Source of the DNA: Mactromeris polynyma
Taxonomy: Eukaryota; Mollusca; Bivalvia; Venerida; Mactridae
Direction of reading: 5' to 3'
Length of the DNA: 64,000 nucleotides
NCBI GenBank assembly: GCA_032209605.1
Contig: JASFXZ010000014.1
Location: 8,080,912 to 8,144,911, forward strand
The translations under genes were made by a program, and so were the position numbers. Under the pieces are notes generated by a model. That model searched no databases, was not told where the DNA came from, and worked only from the letters and a program-made list of their open reading frames with translations. Positions 42,804 to 53,675 of this stretch are shown here, piece by piece. Position 1 is the stretch's first letter; each line of letters begins with the position of its first letter.

Positions 42804-44355
42804 ATGGCTACCGCACAGTCAGAAGAGAGACAAGAGGAAGAACCAAACTTACCAGAAGCAGAAACAAATGGTGAAACATCAGGTAAACAGTCTCAAAATT
42901 TAGTGTACTAGAGAAACATTTCTAGAATTACCCCAAAGACTGTAACAATGTGTTTGATATTCAATCTCTCATTAAGACCGTAGCTGCATACAGACGTGTC
43001 TGGATTATAGACACCTCTGGCTGACCTATAGCTGCAAGACTACTGTATCATGTAATCAAATGCAAATACATTTACAACAGCTGATTATGTTAATACTAAG
43101 ATATGACAACTGAAGACCCTATCAACAGAATGTTTTCTTGCATAAGTCTAGAAATAAGTCCACTCGATTAGCTCAGTCGGTAGAGCGCTCGACTGCTAAT
43201 CTAGAGGCTGTGGGCTCAAAACCCCGGCAAATGCTCTTCCATGAAAATTTGACTGAAGATAATGCATCCCATTTGACCTCCACCTCTGAATTTATGTTCA
43301 GAAGTTGGTAAAGATGACTCAGAGCCATTATATTGACATTTACAGCATTAAAATACGTTGTGTAGAGTGGTAATAACACTGTTATAATATTATGTATTAT
43401 TTTCGATAATTCCCTAGTCCCTAATAACTACAGGTACATGTACTAATGTAAATGACATCACAACAAAACCAGTGTGACAGAGATGATTGTGTACAAATGG
43501 AGTTAAAAATTCTACTTATAAAGAATTGTTTCATAAATTCAATGAAAAAGACCACTCATGTAAAATCCTCTATTTATAGTTTCAGTACACCAGCCATGCC
43601 AGGTGTCAGTGGGGTATCAAAGAGCGTTGCCACCAAGGTATCCCTCATTTGAAAATACGAATCAATTGGCTGATGAAGATATAGAAGCTATCAAAAATGG
43701 TCCTTTGACTGAAAACGTCATGGAGAAAATTATTTGTAAACTTCTAAAGGGAATGCATCGTGATCATGGCATTAATGGTTTTCGTGATACACGTAATCAA
43801 ACTTTCTATGAAGCACCAGTAGCAGTGCAGCACATTTTAGAGCAAACTTTAAGTGACAATCACTGGTCATCAAGCATTTATATCAAGGAGAATGAAGTGG
43901 TCTATCTGGTGGACAGTGACCAACCGAATCAACCGGAGAAAAAATTGGGATTGAATTTGAAGGAACAGTTATTTAAAGCACATATACCAACTTCAAGGTC
44001 ATCTAAAGGCTCTAAACTAAAAGTTGTCTGTTTAAATGTACAGCAACAAACCAACAAAAAAGATTGTGGGGTGTACGTTATAGCCTTTCTTGTACACTTT
44101 CTTAGCGAGTATGTGAAGTGTGGGAATGCTAGGGAGGCTGCTGAAAACCTGAAGAAAGTTCGTTTCAAAGTTGATGAAATGAGGAATCATTTGATGCATT
44201 TTTTAGTAAACCAGAAAGATATTACACTCTTTCCGCATGAAATACGCGAAATTGAAGACAAAGAATGTCCATCAATAGTTATTGCTTGGGATGCGTTAGA
44301 TCTCGAGTATAAAACAATATACTGGACAAATGAACTAGTAGAATTGTCATTATAG
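42804..44355 (+). CDS. C48 (Ulp1/SENP-like) cysteine protease, complete two-exon gene D (282 aa)
   Basis: Exon 1 is 42804-42882 (MATAQSEERQEEEPNLPEAE.., ends CAG|GTAAAC, phase 1). Exon 2 is 43586-44355, after acceptor AGTTTCAG. Together they give 849 nt including TAG. The C48 site is intact: His in SDNHWSSSIY, Asp 17 residues on (VYLVD), Gln in NVQQQTNKKD, Cys in DCGVYVIAF. The N-terminal 26 residues are acidic like the leader of gene B although the protease domain belongs to a different subfamily. The probable activity is cleavage of SUMO-like or related isopeptides. No linker exon lies between the two exons, unlike copies A and C. The DIRS element ends about 50 bp upstream of the ATG, so the promoter may lie in or beyond retroelement sequence. 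It is the best candidate for a working member of the single-exon-domain subfamily. Confidence 0.82.
43160..43310 (+). mobile_element. tRNA-derived SINE in intron 1 of gene D (3'-truncated)
   Basis: CACTCGATTAGCTCAGTCGG and TAGAGCGCTCGACTGCTAAT head; it stops at TTATGTTCAGAAGTTGGTAA, the same truncation as at 5870-6022. Confidence 0.72.
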
Positions 44356-45199
44356 TTTTCCAGCATGTTTCTCCAATCAAGGTCATTCTGCTTAACCTGA
44401 CAAAGTGGCATGAAATTTTGTCTTCACTTCTCAGGTGGCTTATTGATCTTGGTGTATTTTGTTAATGACATCTGTCCTTTGTAGGTGATTTTTAAGGACA
44501 CGACATAGAATGTTGAATGTATTTTTTATCTTCATTATAGTTAAAATTCAAAATCCTCTATTATAAAGTTACTTTTCCGTATTGATCAAAGGGATATAAC
44601 TCTAAATATCTCTTTTTACAACAGAAATTGCAACAGAAATGTTTTGATGCAGAAAGTGAAAAAAACTGAAAAATAAATATATAAAATACTCTTTGAACGA
44701 AATGGCAAGTATTGTACACCATATTTCGAATATTTTTCGCAAGCGCCTATTGATAAAGATGAATTCATCTGCACAGAATTGTAAACAATGTTTAAAATCA
44801 TCATAAATACTGCTGTCATTGATGTTAGTATAATAATTCCAATAATATATGAGTCAAAGCACATAATATGTATGTGATAGGCATTCCTTTGCAAATTACA
44901 TGTTATCAATCCATATTTAAGTGATTTTCAATATTTTTCCAAGCCTTAAAATTTATAACAAGAAATGGGCAATGCCCACAAACCAGGTTTTAAACCAAAT
45001 TATTTGTAACCAAGGCTCTATTTGTATAATGAATACATGATGATCATCAATGCTGCAAAGGTGCCAGAAGTGATACATGCATACACACACTCACACTTAA
45101 GATATATTATATATATATGCAACAACTATACAACAACTTTGATGTCAATACACCCACGTATAGCGAAGATATTAAGTGGAAACTGATTTTTGAATTTTA
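44356..45199. other. 3' flank of gene D and unassigned DNA
   Basis: 44370-44530 (TTTCTCCAATCAAGGTCATT.., GTGATTTTTAAGGACACGAC) matches 56848-57010 downstream of copy E and is probably 3' UTR. AATAAA words near 44670 may act as poly(A) signals. The rest holds a CACACACTCACACTT microsatellite and a TATATATATATA run at about 45105. Confidence 0.45.
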
Positions 45200-45715
45200 A
45201 GTGACCTTGGACGGAACAAACCCAAAAGCAATCCCAAGCGAGCTCTCCACATTTTCTTACTATTCACCAATATGACCAACAAATCTAAAGTTATTAGCCG
45301 GAAACCAAATTTCTATTTTTAGTAACAGTGACCTTGACCTTTGATGGACCGAAGTAATCCAAAGCAAGCTCTCCACATGTTCTTACTGTACACCAAGTTT
45401 GATGTCAATATGATCAACGAAACTCAATTTATTCGCTGGAAACCAAATTGCTATTTTTAGTAATGGTGACCTTGACCTTTGACGGACCGAACCCAAAAGC
45501 AATCCAAAGCGAGCTCTCCACATATTCTTACTATACACCAAGTTTTATGTCGATTTGATCAATGTAACTCAAGTTATTTGCCGGAAACCAAATTTCTATT
45601 TGTAGTAACGGTGACCTTGGACGGACCAAACCCAAAAGCAATACCAAGCGAGCTCTCCATATTATGTTCTTACTGTTCGCCGGAAACCCCCAGTTTGACA
45701 CCCGCCAGCCCGCCC
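45200..45715. repeat. ~140-bp tandem repeat, 4 units
   Basis: Units contain GTGACCTTGGACGGACCAAA, GCGAGCTCTCCACATWTTCT, CACCAAGTTTGATGTCAATA and CCGGAAACCAAATTTCTATT. Starts are near 45201, 45329, 45466 and 45611. Open frames at 45479-45793 and on the minus strand are by-products. Confidence 0.85.
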
Positions 45716-46049
45716 AACGACACACACCATTCTAATAACCTGGTTTTTTCAAAAACCGGGTTAATTTTTTATTACATACTGTCTTACGTATAAATCCAAT
45801 ACATAACTCGCAAATCTGTGCCATTTCAATGTATAAGAACAAAAATAATTTTGTGACCTTGAAATATATTTGTCAAATTATTTTCCTACGGAAGCGGGTA
45901 TGTGCCAGGCACAATTGGAAGAAAGGAGTAGGTTCACTTACCATCAAAATCAGCCCTCACAGTGTCAAATTCTTTTGAAAACGTCATTGTGATAAGACAA
46001 TCCAATAAATATTACAAAACTGCATTTTTTAAGCTATATTATCAAAACT
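45716..46049. other. Unassigned non-coding DNA
   Basis: No ORF. A short inverted pair AACCTGGTTTTTTCAAAAACCGGGTT lies at about 45738-45763. Part of 45920-45950 (GAAAGGAGTAGGTTCACTTA) resembles 10915-10935 in reverse complement. Confidence 0.4.
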
Positions 46050-46063
46050 GTTACCATGGCAAC
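46050..46063. promoter_or_regulatory. Palindromic X-box-like motif
   Basis: GTTACCATGGCAAC is an excellent match to the RFX-factor X-box. It is the first of five in 1 kb. Confidence 0.5.
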
Positions 46064-46190
46064 AGAAATATTTTTTTGTAAAAATATGAAAAACACAATT
46101 TTTTCAAAAAATATTTAATATAACTTTTTCTGATTGCATAAAATGTTTATAAAAATTGAAATAGTCAATTTTTACAATTGTTCTGTTTTG

Positions 46191-46204
46191 GTTGCCATGG
46201 TAAC
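46191..46204. promoter_or_regulatory. Palindromic X-box-like motif, inverted
   Basis: GTTGCCATGGTAAC is the exact reverse complement of the site at 46050. Confidence 0.5.
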
Positions 46205-46332
46205 AATTTTGAATATTTGAAAAGAACATTTTTGAGTCCAACTTGAATAGCAACTTAACAATTGATCAGTTTAAAAGTAATGATCTTCATAATAAATGAC
46301 AACATTTTCTTCGGTAACAATATTTATTTTTT

Positions 46333-46346
46333 GTTTCCATGGAAAC
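46333..46346. promoter_or_regulatory. Palindromic X-box-like motif
   Basis: GTTTCCATGGAAAC is a perfect palindrome in the X-box layout. The spacing to the previous site is 142 bp, about the same as between the first two (141 bp). Confidence 0.45.
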
Positions 46347-46585
46347 TCAAACGTTCTTGGACCGGCACTACATGCATTTTAGGTGGCTACACAATATAAA
46401 TACACTTTTTATCATCTGATTTTTTCTAAATCAATCAAATCTTTCAACTGAGTGTATTCATAAATATCTATGTGGGAGATCATATCTAAAAAATCGGATT
46501 TACATGGCGTAAATGTCACATGTCAAGTTGTTTCGTGTGGTGGGGTAAGATCAATTTGTCTTTGTTTTGCTTCTGTATGAACTTT

Positions 46586-48140
46586 TCCACAAAGATGATA
46601 TATATTAAGAAACCCAAAGGGTCAATGTTTACATTATGTGCCATAACTTTGCGATGCAAATTGTTTTCACATTCACAACAAGCGATGTTTTTACACAATT
46701 ACGGTTTGTTTAAGTCAATGACAGGTCAACTCAATTCAATAATATTGGACTTGCGTGCATTGTTATCAAGCTAATGTTTTTTAGAATCATTGTAAAGGTA
46801 CATGAGGAAGATATTTGTTAAATAAATCGATATGAAATAGTTTTCTTTTATCAATAAAATATGCTAAACAGACGAGATCACGTAGACCCATGGCCTCTCT
46901 GTTACCATAGCAACCGAAGAATGAAAAACACAAAAGCAAATCAATTCATGTCTACTTTATTGTTAGATAAAAAAACAAGATAACATGTCAAGACAGCAAA
47001 AAATGAGTTTTTACAATTATTTGTATTTGCAGTATTTCCGTTGCTATGGCAACTATATACTTCGTAAAAGATTTCAAAACACACTTTTGCATATGCAATT
47101 TGTAAATAATCGTTCTGCGTAAATTCCATAACATTCTGACACAGGGCCAATTTGGGTGGTAAGTCGACCTACTCCTTTGGAAAATGCAGTTTTTCGATGT
47201 ATGTTTATCTGAACCTTGATTTAATTTATTTATTATCATTGTTAAGCCACAAAATATACCAATATCTGCCAGTTGGCACTCGAGCATGACACAAACTGCG
47301 TAAAACTCCGAGCCAAGGAAGGTTCTGGTGTAAATAAAGGAAGTAGAAACTGAAATGTCACTACAACTACAAAACCAGGGCAAATTGTAAATAAATAATG
47401 TAGACGCAATGAAACAAATAGTACAATCGCAAAAAGACTCTTATCAAAATATGTCATATCAATAACACATATTGTTTGGGACAGACATGACTCGTGGGCT
47501 GATCAGGTGTAGCATAGGTTGAAAGAGATTACCCAATATCTATTTATAATATCTATGAATTTACCAGTTTATGCCCCGCAACCTACAGCTATATAAGAGT
47601 ATCAACTACACTAGGTTTATCATTCACAAACCAACGTCTAGTAATACAGGTGATACTACGAATCTGAAAAATATTGGATATTACAAAAGTGTCGGAATAA
47701 ACTGTAAGTATTTTGTTATGTTGTATTTAACAATTAATAGATTACAATTATTTTTGATAGTGCATGAAAATATTTTTATTGGATTATCACTTACTGTTTG
47801 ATATGATAAAAAGTCATTGGTTTATTTTCAATACATATTTCACACACAGGTACTTAATAGTGATGTTACTTTACTTTCCGGCACTGTCTCCTTTGCCAAA
47901 TTAATATTAAAATAGCATACAGCGAATATATCTCAATATGAACGTTAATATACAACCAACTAAGACACTGTTGATATTGTCAACAGTGATTAAATCGAGA
48001 CAATCGGCATGATCATTAGTATAATTTATAGGATTGACTATATTCTACAAGGATATTACAAGTGTAGAGTGTCTCTAGCATACTGATCTGTCGCATGGAT
48101 ATATTCTCAGGTTGAATTAGACATATTATCGTCGCCTTAA
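46586..48140. repeat. Segmental duplication D2, copy 2 (condensed)
   Basis: 46586-47522 matches 10341-11352 and 47560-48140 matches 16697-17280, in the same order and orientation, but here the parts are joined directly. It includes X-box-like sites at 46901-46914 and 47040-47053. No supported gene. Confidence 0.82.
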
Positions 48141-48360
48141 TTCTACACTGACGTAAGTAGCATTTTTTTAGTTTTCAGAAATCAACGTTTTAAGATTGAA
48201 GAGTCAATAACTTTTTGTAAACAGATGTAATTTCTTCACGGACTCGCAGCAAATTTCCAATAAATTTGTGATTTACAATAAGTAACATAATTTAACTCTC
48301 CCTTATGTAAAGAGGGACAGGTTTATTCCCCGGCGCATGTCTGAATAATGTACAATTTCA
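48141..48360. other. Unassigned, repeat-related
   Basis: 48228-48300 (TTTCTTCACGGACTCGCAGC, then ACAATAAGTAACATAA) is a diverged copy of 15405-15480. No ORF. Confidence 0.35.
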
Positions 48361-49335
48361 GATTGAAAACATGGCGCCCCCTATTAACTTTTTATTTTTT
48401 ATCAGATCTTGATGATTATAGTATCAGTTTAAAGGTATTGTTCTATAGTTTTAGAATATAGTAAAAAAATATAATTCCATTGGGTATTTATATATCTATA
48501 CCTATTTAAAAATGAGCAATTTTTCAGATTTCTTTCTTAGATAATTCTGTGATGGAAAAACATGGCGCCCCCTATTAACTTTTTTATTATTCGTCCAATA
48601 TTTCCAAAATGTATATCAGTAGAAAGGTTATCCTATCTAGTTTTTATATATGCAAACGGTTTTAAATTTGATTGAGAAAAACTCGAATTATCGCGATTTA
48701 AATTGGACTCATTTTTGTAATATTTTATCGCGCGAGAGAATTTGCTCGGAAAACATGGCGCCCCCTATTTATTTTTTTATAAGCGTTTAGATATTTAAAC
48801 AATTTATACGGTCTGAAAGGTTATGTTGTCTAGTTTATAAATATGTAAACTTTATTAAAATTGGTCCATTAAAACTTGCTTTATCGCGTTATGAAGTTGA
48901 CCAATTTATGCATTTTTATCGCACTCAATAATGCGCTCGGAAAACACGGCGCCTCCTATTTCTTTTTACTCATGATACTGATATTTTTGTGTTCGAAAAA
49001 CACGGCGCCCCCTATTAACTTTTTTATTATTAGTCCAATATTTCCAAAATGTATATCAGTAGAAAGGTTATCCTATCTAGTTTTATATATGCAAACGGTT
49101 TTAAGTTTGATTGAGAAAAACTCGAATTATCGCGATTTAAATTGGACTCATTTTTGTTATATTTTCTCGCGCTAGAGAATTTGCTCGGAAAACACGGCGC
49201 CCCCTAATTATTTTTTTATTAGTATTTGAATCTTTTAACAATTTATACGGTGTTAAAGGTTATGTTGTCTTGTTTATGAATATGTAAACTATATCAAAAT
49301 TGATGTATTAAAACTTGCTTTATCGCGTTATGAAG
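48361..49335. repeat. ~192-bp tandem array around GAAAACAYGGCGCCCCCTAT
   Basis: The core AYGGCGCCCCCTATT starts at 48371, 48562, 48755, 48946, 49002 and 49194, giving spacings of 191, 193, 191, 56 and 192. Between cores lie AAAGGTTATSYTRTCTAGTT, ATATGCAAACGG and TTATCGCGWT words. 48562-48755 and 49002-49194 are near-identical, showing a higher-order duplication. Confidence 0.88.
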
Positions 49336-49857
49336 TTGACTCATTTATGCATTTTATCCGCAATACATACAAAATATGCATAAAATGTATTGTTGTGGAC
49401 AGTAACCTAATATAAATTCAATTTCGAAATATTTAGTAATAACTTCTTCTTCATTATGAAATGCAAAAAGCTTTAAAAACAAATCCTATTAATTATTCTG
49501 TCGATTTTCGTTAATTGATCGGCGGGCAGTCATTCACTAATTGCTTTAATCAGTTTGTTATATTAAAGTGTCAATAAGTTTGATGACACTTATTAGATAA
49601 ATGAAAGTCGGCCAATGGTTTGATATTACAAACTGTGAATAAAAAATAAAATGCGGCTGCTTTGAAAATGTGTCTTTAAAGGAACTGTTTTTCACGTTGG
49701 CGAGAGGTGTTAAAAAAGTCACAAACTCATTTTTTTCTCTTCACATTTTTCTTCATTACGTTATTTACGTTGTACAAGGCATTATCATTCATTTCAAAAA
49801 ATCGAATTATTGGCATTGTTCTACTCTGTTCTATTCTCTCGTTGTATTATTCAAATA
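49336..49857. other. Unassigned AT-rich DNA
   Basis: No repeat partner. A frame at 49670-49858 lacks features. It may hold the promoter of the ORF at 49858. Confidence 0.3.
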
Positions 49858-50004
49858 ATGGCGTTGATTGTTGGTCATAGTCAGACAAGGTATCTTGAGA
49901 ACTTTGTGAATAAGGACCAGACTGTGGTTAAGTGTTACCCTGGATTTAAAATTAGGGATTTATCAGAGGAGAAAGGATTTTTGGACATCGTTCCTGATGT
50001 ACCA
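49858..50004 (+). CDS. SGNH/GDSL-hydrolase-like N-terminal exon fragment
   Basis: The frame MALIVGHSQTRYLENFVNKD.. runs 49 codons and then meets a good donor (CCA|GTAAGT at 50005, phase 0). LIVGHSQ resembles block I (G-x-S) of SGNH hydrolases, and VKCYPGFKIRDL the strand after it, as found in SGNH domains that occur in invertebrate mobile-element proteins. No downstream exon with the remaining blocks was found before 51.3 kb. It could be a gene fragment or the accessory domain of the tyrosine recombinase retroelement relic at 51297-52615. Confidence 0.4.
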
Positions 50005-51296
50005 GTAAGTTTCTCTATGTTTCATATTTCTAAAGACTAACGCATTTAGTTCTATGTAAATGTTGTAGGGAGGCAAAGTGATTTCTGCGATTCGCAAATT
50101 TTAGACACGCGATATTATCCCCTTATACAGTAATTATAGTCCGTAGAAAAGAGTTGTGGTTTATTGACCTACTCGAACTTCGTTGACGTAATAGCGTTAG
50201 GTTGATGTTTATTATATTTTTGAACGATATATACAATTCTATCAATTTTGATAACCTTAACGAAAATGATATTAACTATTTGTCTGTATATATATATATA
50301 TGTTAATTTTTGCGGATGATAAAGCGTTATTTACTACAGATTCAATTAGTATACAATCACAATTAGATAATAGGTATACGCTTTTCTTTCTCTATCTTCA
50401 TTTTAACTACCTTAAGTTTTCATAATAGTTAGTCTCAAATTTACTATTAGAATTGAAAAAAGAATTAAGAGCATTTAAGCAAAAAGCTATATATCAATCA
50501 CCATTATGAATTAAGATAAGAAACAAATCCACAAAGAAAACGAGAAGCAAGTTAGATACTGTCACTAAACACACATTTAATTAGTATATATACACTCATA
50601 AGCCAAAGCAATAGAGGCAGAGACTAAGTACAATGAAAGTTTGGATACAAAATAACTATTTCTACTATTAAGTTTCAGTCTACAAAATTTTGTGTCTGCA
50701 TATTTAAAAATTTGAACATAATAAATGTATTACTGAAGTGTAATTATTCTGCTGGGAAAACCAGACTTAAAATTTCATAGACTGAAAATTTATAAATAAA
50801 TCATGATCAAAGTCATTGTAGTTAAAGCTATGGTAGAACTATCTAACTGTAATATACAGTATATACAATTAGCTTATACACAGAACAGACCTGATAAAAC
50901 ATCCAATATTCAATGCCTTTGTATTGATGGAGTCAATAGAGGTGACATCTCATTAAAATACCTGTATACTATACAATATAAATAGCAAATCAATTCCCCA
51001 AACAAACAAGAAAACCTGAAAGTTGATGTTTGGCTAGGATTCTATGTAGTCATCCAACAACAGAAGGGATCAAATGAGATGCGTGTACACCGTGACCGCA
51101 AATATAATTTCTTTCGTTTGAGCAGACAAATTAAAAAGAAATTAATTTCCCTTTAAGCGATTAAAGTCTCCGCTAGGGGCGCTATACGTTGCGCACGAAG
51201 TTATCGTGCATGCCAAAAATTGATAAGTGGTCAGTTCAGCTTTGGGTTCTGACAAGACACTACACGGAGAAAATTAAACATAACACGTTTAGTACC
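50005..51296. other. AT-rich non-coding DNA
   Basis: A TATATATATATATATG run lies near 50290. No supported exon, ORF or repeat partner. Confidence 0.35.
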
Positions 51297-51865
51297 ATGG
51301 AAAACGACGCGGTTATGGAACATACCGGTTTGCGGGAATCTTCACAACATTCATCCGTCGTTGAAAGTCAACTTCAGCTTGTGTTAGACGAATTACGTTC
51401 ACAGAGAGAGAGGAAGTGCAGTCCTTAAAACAGGGAATTCATGGAAATTCTGTTAGCGTTGCTTCAGAAGTGAAAAAGTTACGCACAGAGAAAGACCTTG
51501 AGTGGCGTTTTAAAGGTAACAAATTGCATTATCAGTATAATGTAGAACTTGCAGACATTGTAAAACAAGTTTCATGGGCTGTCGAGCATAGTAAACCTGA
51601 TTATTCCAAGGAACTATTATCAGAGTTTTCAGACAAATTGAGAGGTTGATATAAGTTGATCCAAATTGCTGATAGTAGTCCAGGAGGCTGGGATATTGTG
51701 AAGTTGTAAGAGTCAAACCCGATAGCTAGTGACTCAGACGACAATGCTAAGATCACCAAGGCGGAAAATTGAGCGCTCAAAAGAAAAGTCCAAGTTCCAT
51801 GGGGCGGAAATAATGCAGTGCGATTCTCTAATTACTATGTGAAGCGAGTGCTTAAATTTGGAGAG
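51297..51865 (+). pseudogene. Gag-like ORF of a DIRS/Ngaro-type element, decayed
   Basis: It starts MENDAVMEHTGLRESSQHSS in one frame, shifts frame near 51410 and continues VKKLRTEKDLEWRFKGNKLHYQYNVE (first 20 residues are diagnostic), then IQIADSSPGGWDIVK and SDSDDNAKITKAEN with in-frame stops at 51647, 51705 and 51770. The ..EKDLEWRFKGNK.. and IADxSxxGW blocks are widespread in ORF1 proteins of invertebrate tyrosine recombinase retroelements. Dead copy. Confidence 0.5.
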
Positions 51866-52460
51866 GGCAAAAGGTTGTTATTTAAAAGCTTTCTATGTAC
51901 CTTGTAAGAATGGAAAAGGCATTTTCGGCAATTCCGATTTAAAATTTAGAATGCTGGGTTGTTATTTATTTTCGGGACAAGGGAACGATCATTCAGACGT
52001 TGTTAATTTCAAATTGTTTGTGTGATTTAAAAAAAGACCACATATTCACATGCCGTATGGCAAAAAAGAGCGCCGAATGGCAAAAAGCGCCAATTGGCAT
52101 TCAGATGGTTGGCATAACAGGGGCAAAACAGGTGGAATCGCCTCTAATCAGTTTTTATCAAATTTTTTATAATGTACATGGTTATTCAAAACAGTAAAAA
52201 TTATCAAATGTTGACGATTGTACACTGTTATTCACAAAGATTAGTGTTAGCTCGTACTTGTGTTAAATTATTGAAAAGGAATCGACGTTAACTGTATTAA
52301 TGGATTTTTATTCTTGGCTAATTATACAGATTGTTATATAATCGGTTCTTTTTTAAGTTTATTTCTGCAATGTCACAAAGATGATATTGAAAAACTGTGT
52401 TGGCAACCAAGGTAGACCTACTCCCTGAAGTTTTACGGAAATCAAGAGCTAATAATACAT
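51866..52460. other. Relic sequence between gag-like and recombinase fragments
   Basis: A short frame at 52000-52197 (..RMAKKSAEWQKAPIGIQMVG) may be part of the same dead element. No RT motif was recognised. Confidence 0.3.
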
Positions 52461-52600
52461 GTGTTAAGTACGAAAACTGCCGCAAATAACGGTGTAAAAG
52501 ACAGAATGTTTAATCGCCACGGGCGTTGGCTTAGCGAAGGGGCTAAAGACGGTTACAACCGTGTCTCGGTCTTTAGGACTTTGAAATACTTATATTTAAA
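52461..52600 (+). pseudogene. Tyrosine recombinase C-terminal fragment
   Basis: Reads TAANNGVKDRMFNRHGRW, then SEGAKDGYNRVSV. The RHGRW and AKDGY blocks, with the Tyr nucleophile, are characteristic of the C-terminus of recombinases of DIRS/Ngaro-type elements. The rest of the enzyme is missing. It lies downstream of the gag-like relic in the same orientation. Confidence 0.55.
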
Positions 52601-53159
52601 TATCGAAGTTGTCACATGTTATATTGTTTTCGCCAATTTTATGGAGATATTAGTATTATTATTATTTTCCTTTTTGAAACCCGTTCTTTTTAGTATTCAG
52701 CGATGCGACCCAAGTGTTTACCGCAATTTATATTATCTGAAATATGAATTTCTGAAATGAATGTTTTGTTCGTTATTCTTTGTTTAGTCTCTAAGGAGAC
52801 GTGCAAAAGGTTCAAGAGAATAACCAGTCTTTAACGCTTACGCCAATGGATCAAATGATCATCAGACAAGACACAACAACTGTTATGTTCTGTTAATTAT
52901 ATATCAAAATTACAAATGTACTCAATACCTTATATATATACAGCGAAGTTCTTGTTATAATTTACTGCAGCTATCTCCTAGCTTCGAGTAATGTACTCAT
53001 AATTGTATCATATGAGGAGTGTCTCCTGTTCATTTGAGAATCCCTGTCTGATCTTTTTGTATATAGTATATTATTTCCTTTTTATATGCATATATAACGT
53101 TCAATTTGGTTCATGCAGATTTGTCATAACATACGTTCATTCATGATATCCATCAATGT
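52601..53159. other. Unassigned, with one diverged 75-bp repeat unit
   Basis: 52920-53005 (ACTCAATACCTTATATATAT, TTACTGCAGCTATCTCCTAG) is related to the tandem repeat at 9997-10275. Otherwise nothing. Confidence 0.4.
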
Positions 53160-53560
53160 AATCAATACCTAATATAATATTACGTTCACATACCATGAAT
53201 TTAAATGTTGAACTTTACTTTGAGGCACAATAATTAATTTTGAAATGCTTAATAAACTGCTATAAAACAAGCCGGACAATTCATCCGGGCGATACGATCA
53301 AAGAGAAAAACTGTGCACGCACCGGGTAACTGAGTGCGCATATAGCCTAGTACTTTACTGGTGAAACCACATGTTGAGAGATCTAAAATTACTACATGAA
53401 GTGCTATCTCTTACCAAGGGAATAACACAAAGGTATAAAATCTTTGAATTAAAACTGTGTGGAGATCTGGAATGAAATACTGAATTCACACCAGGGTGAA
53501 GGATTAGTGCTGTCATTACAGTAAAAATGAATAGAATGACTGGATTTGTTGTTAACAATC
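53160..53560 (+). repeat. C48 leader module, copy 3
   Basis: It shares ATAAACTGCTATAAAACAAG, ATTAAAACTGTGTGGAGATC, GAAGGATTAGTGCTGTCATT and ATGAATAGAATGACTGGATT (53527) with 18720-19012 and 35830-35970. It lies upstream of the PHD relic and C48 copy E. Confidence 0.55.
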
Positions 53561-53675
53561 CTGGAAAGGCCCAGCAGTGGTAGTCAAAAGCTTGACAGTG
53601 GCGTTGTACCGGGTGAAACTGCGGAAGTCACTCTTCGTAGTCAATCACAACTGGATGTAGAATTGTCGAGACAGA

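Noticed and set aside
45479..45793. 104-codon frame
   Set aside because: Lies across the ~140-bp tandem repeat; composition is that of the repeat.
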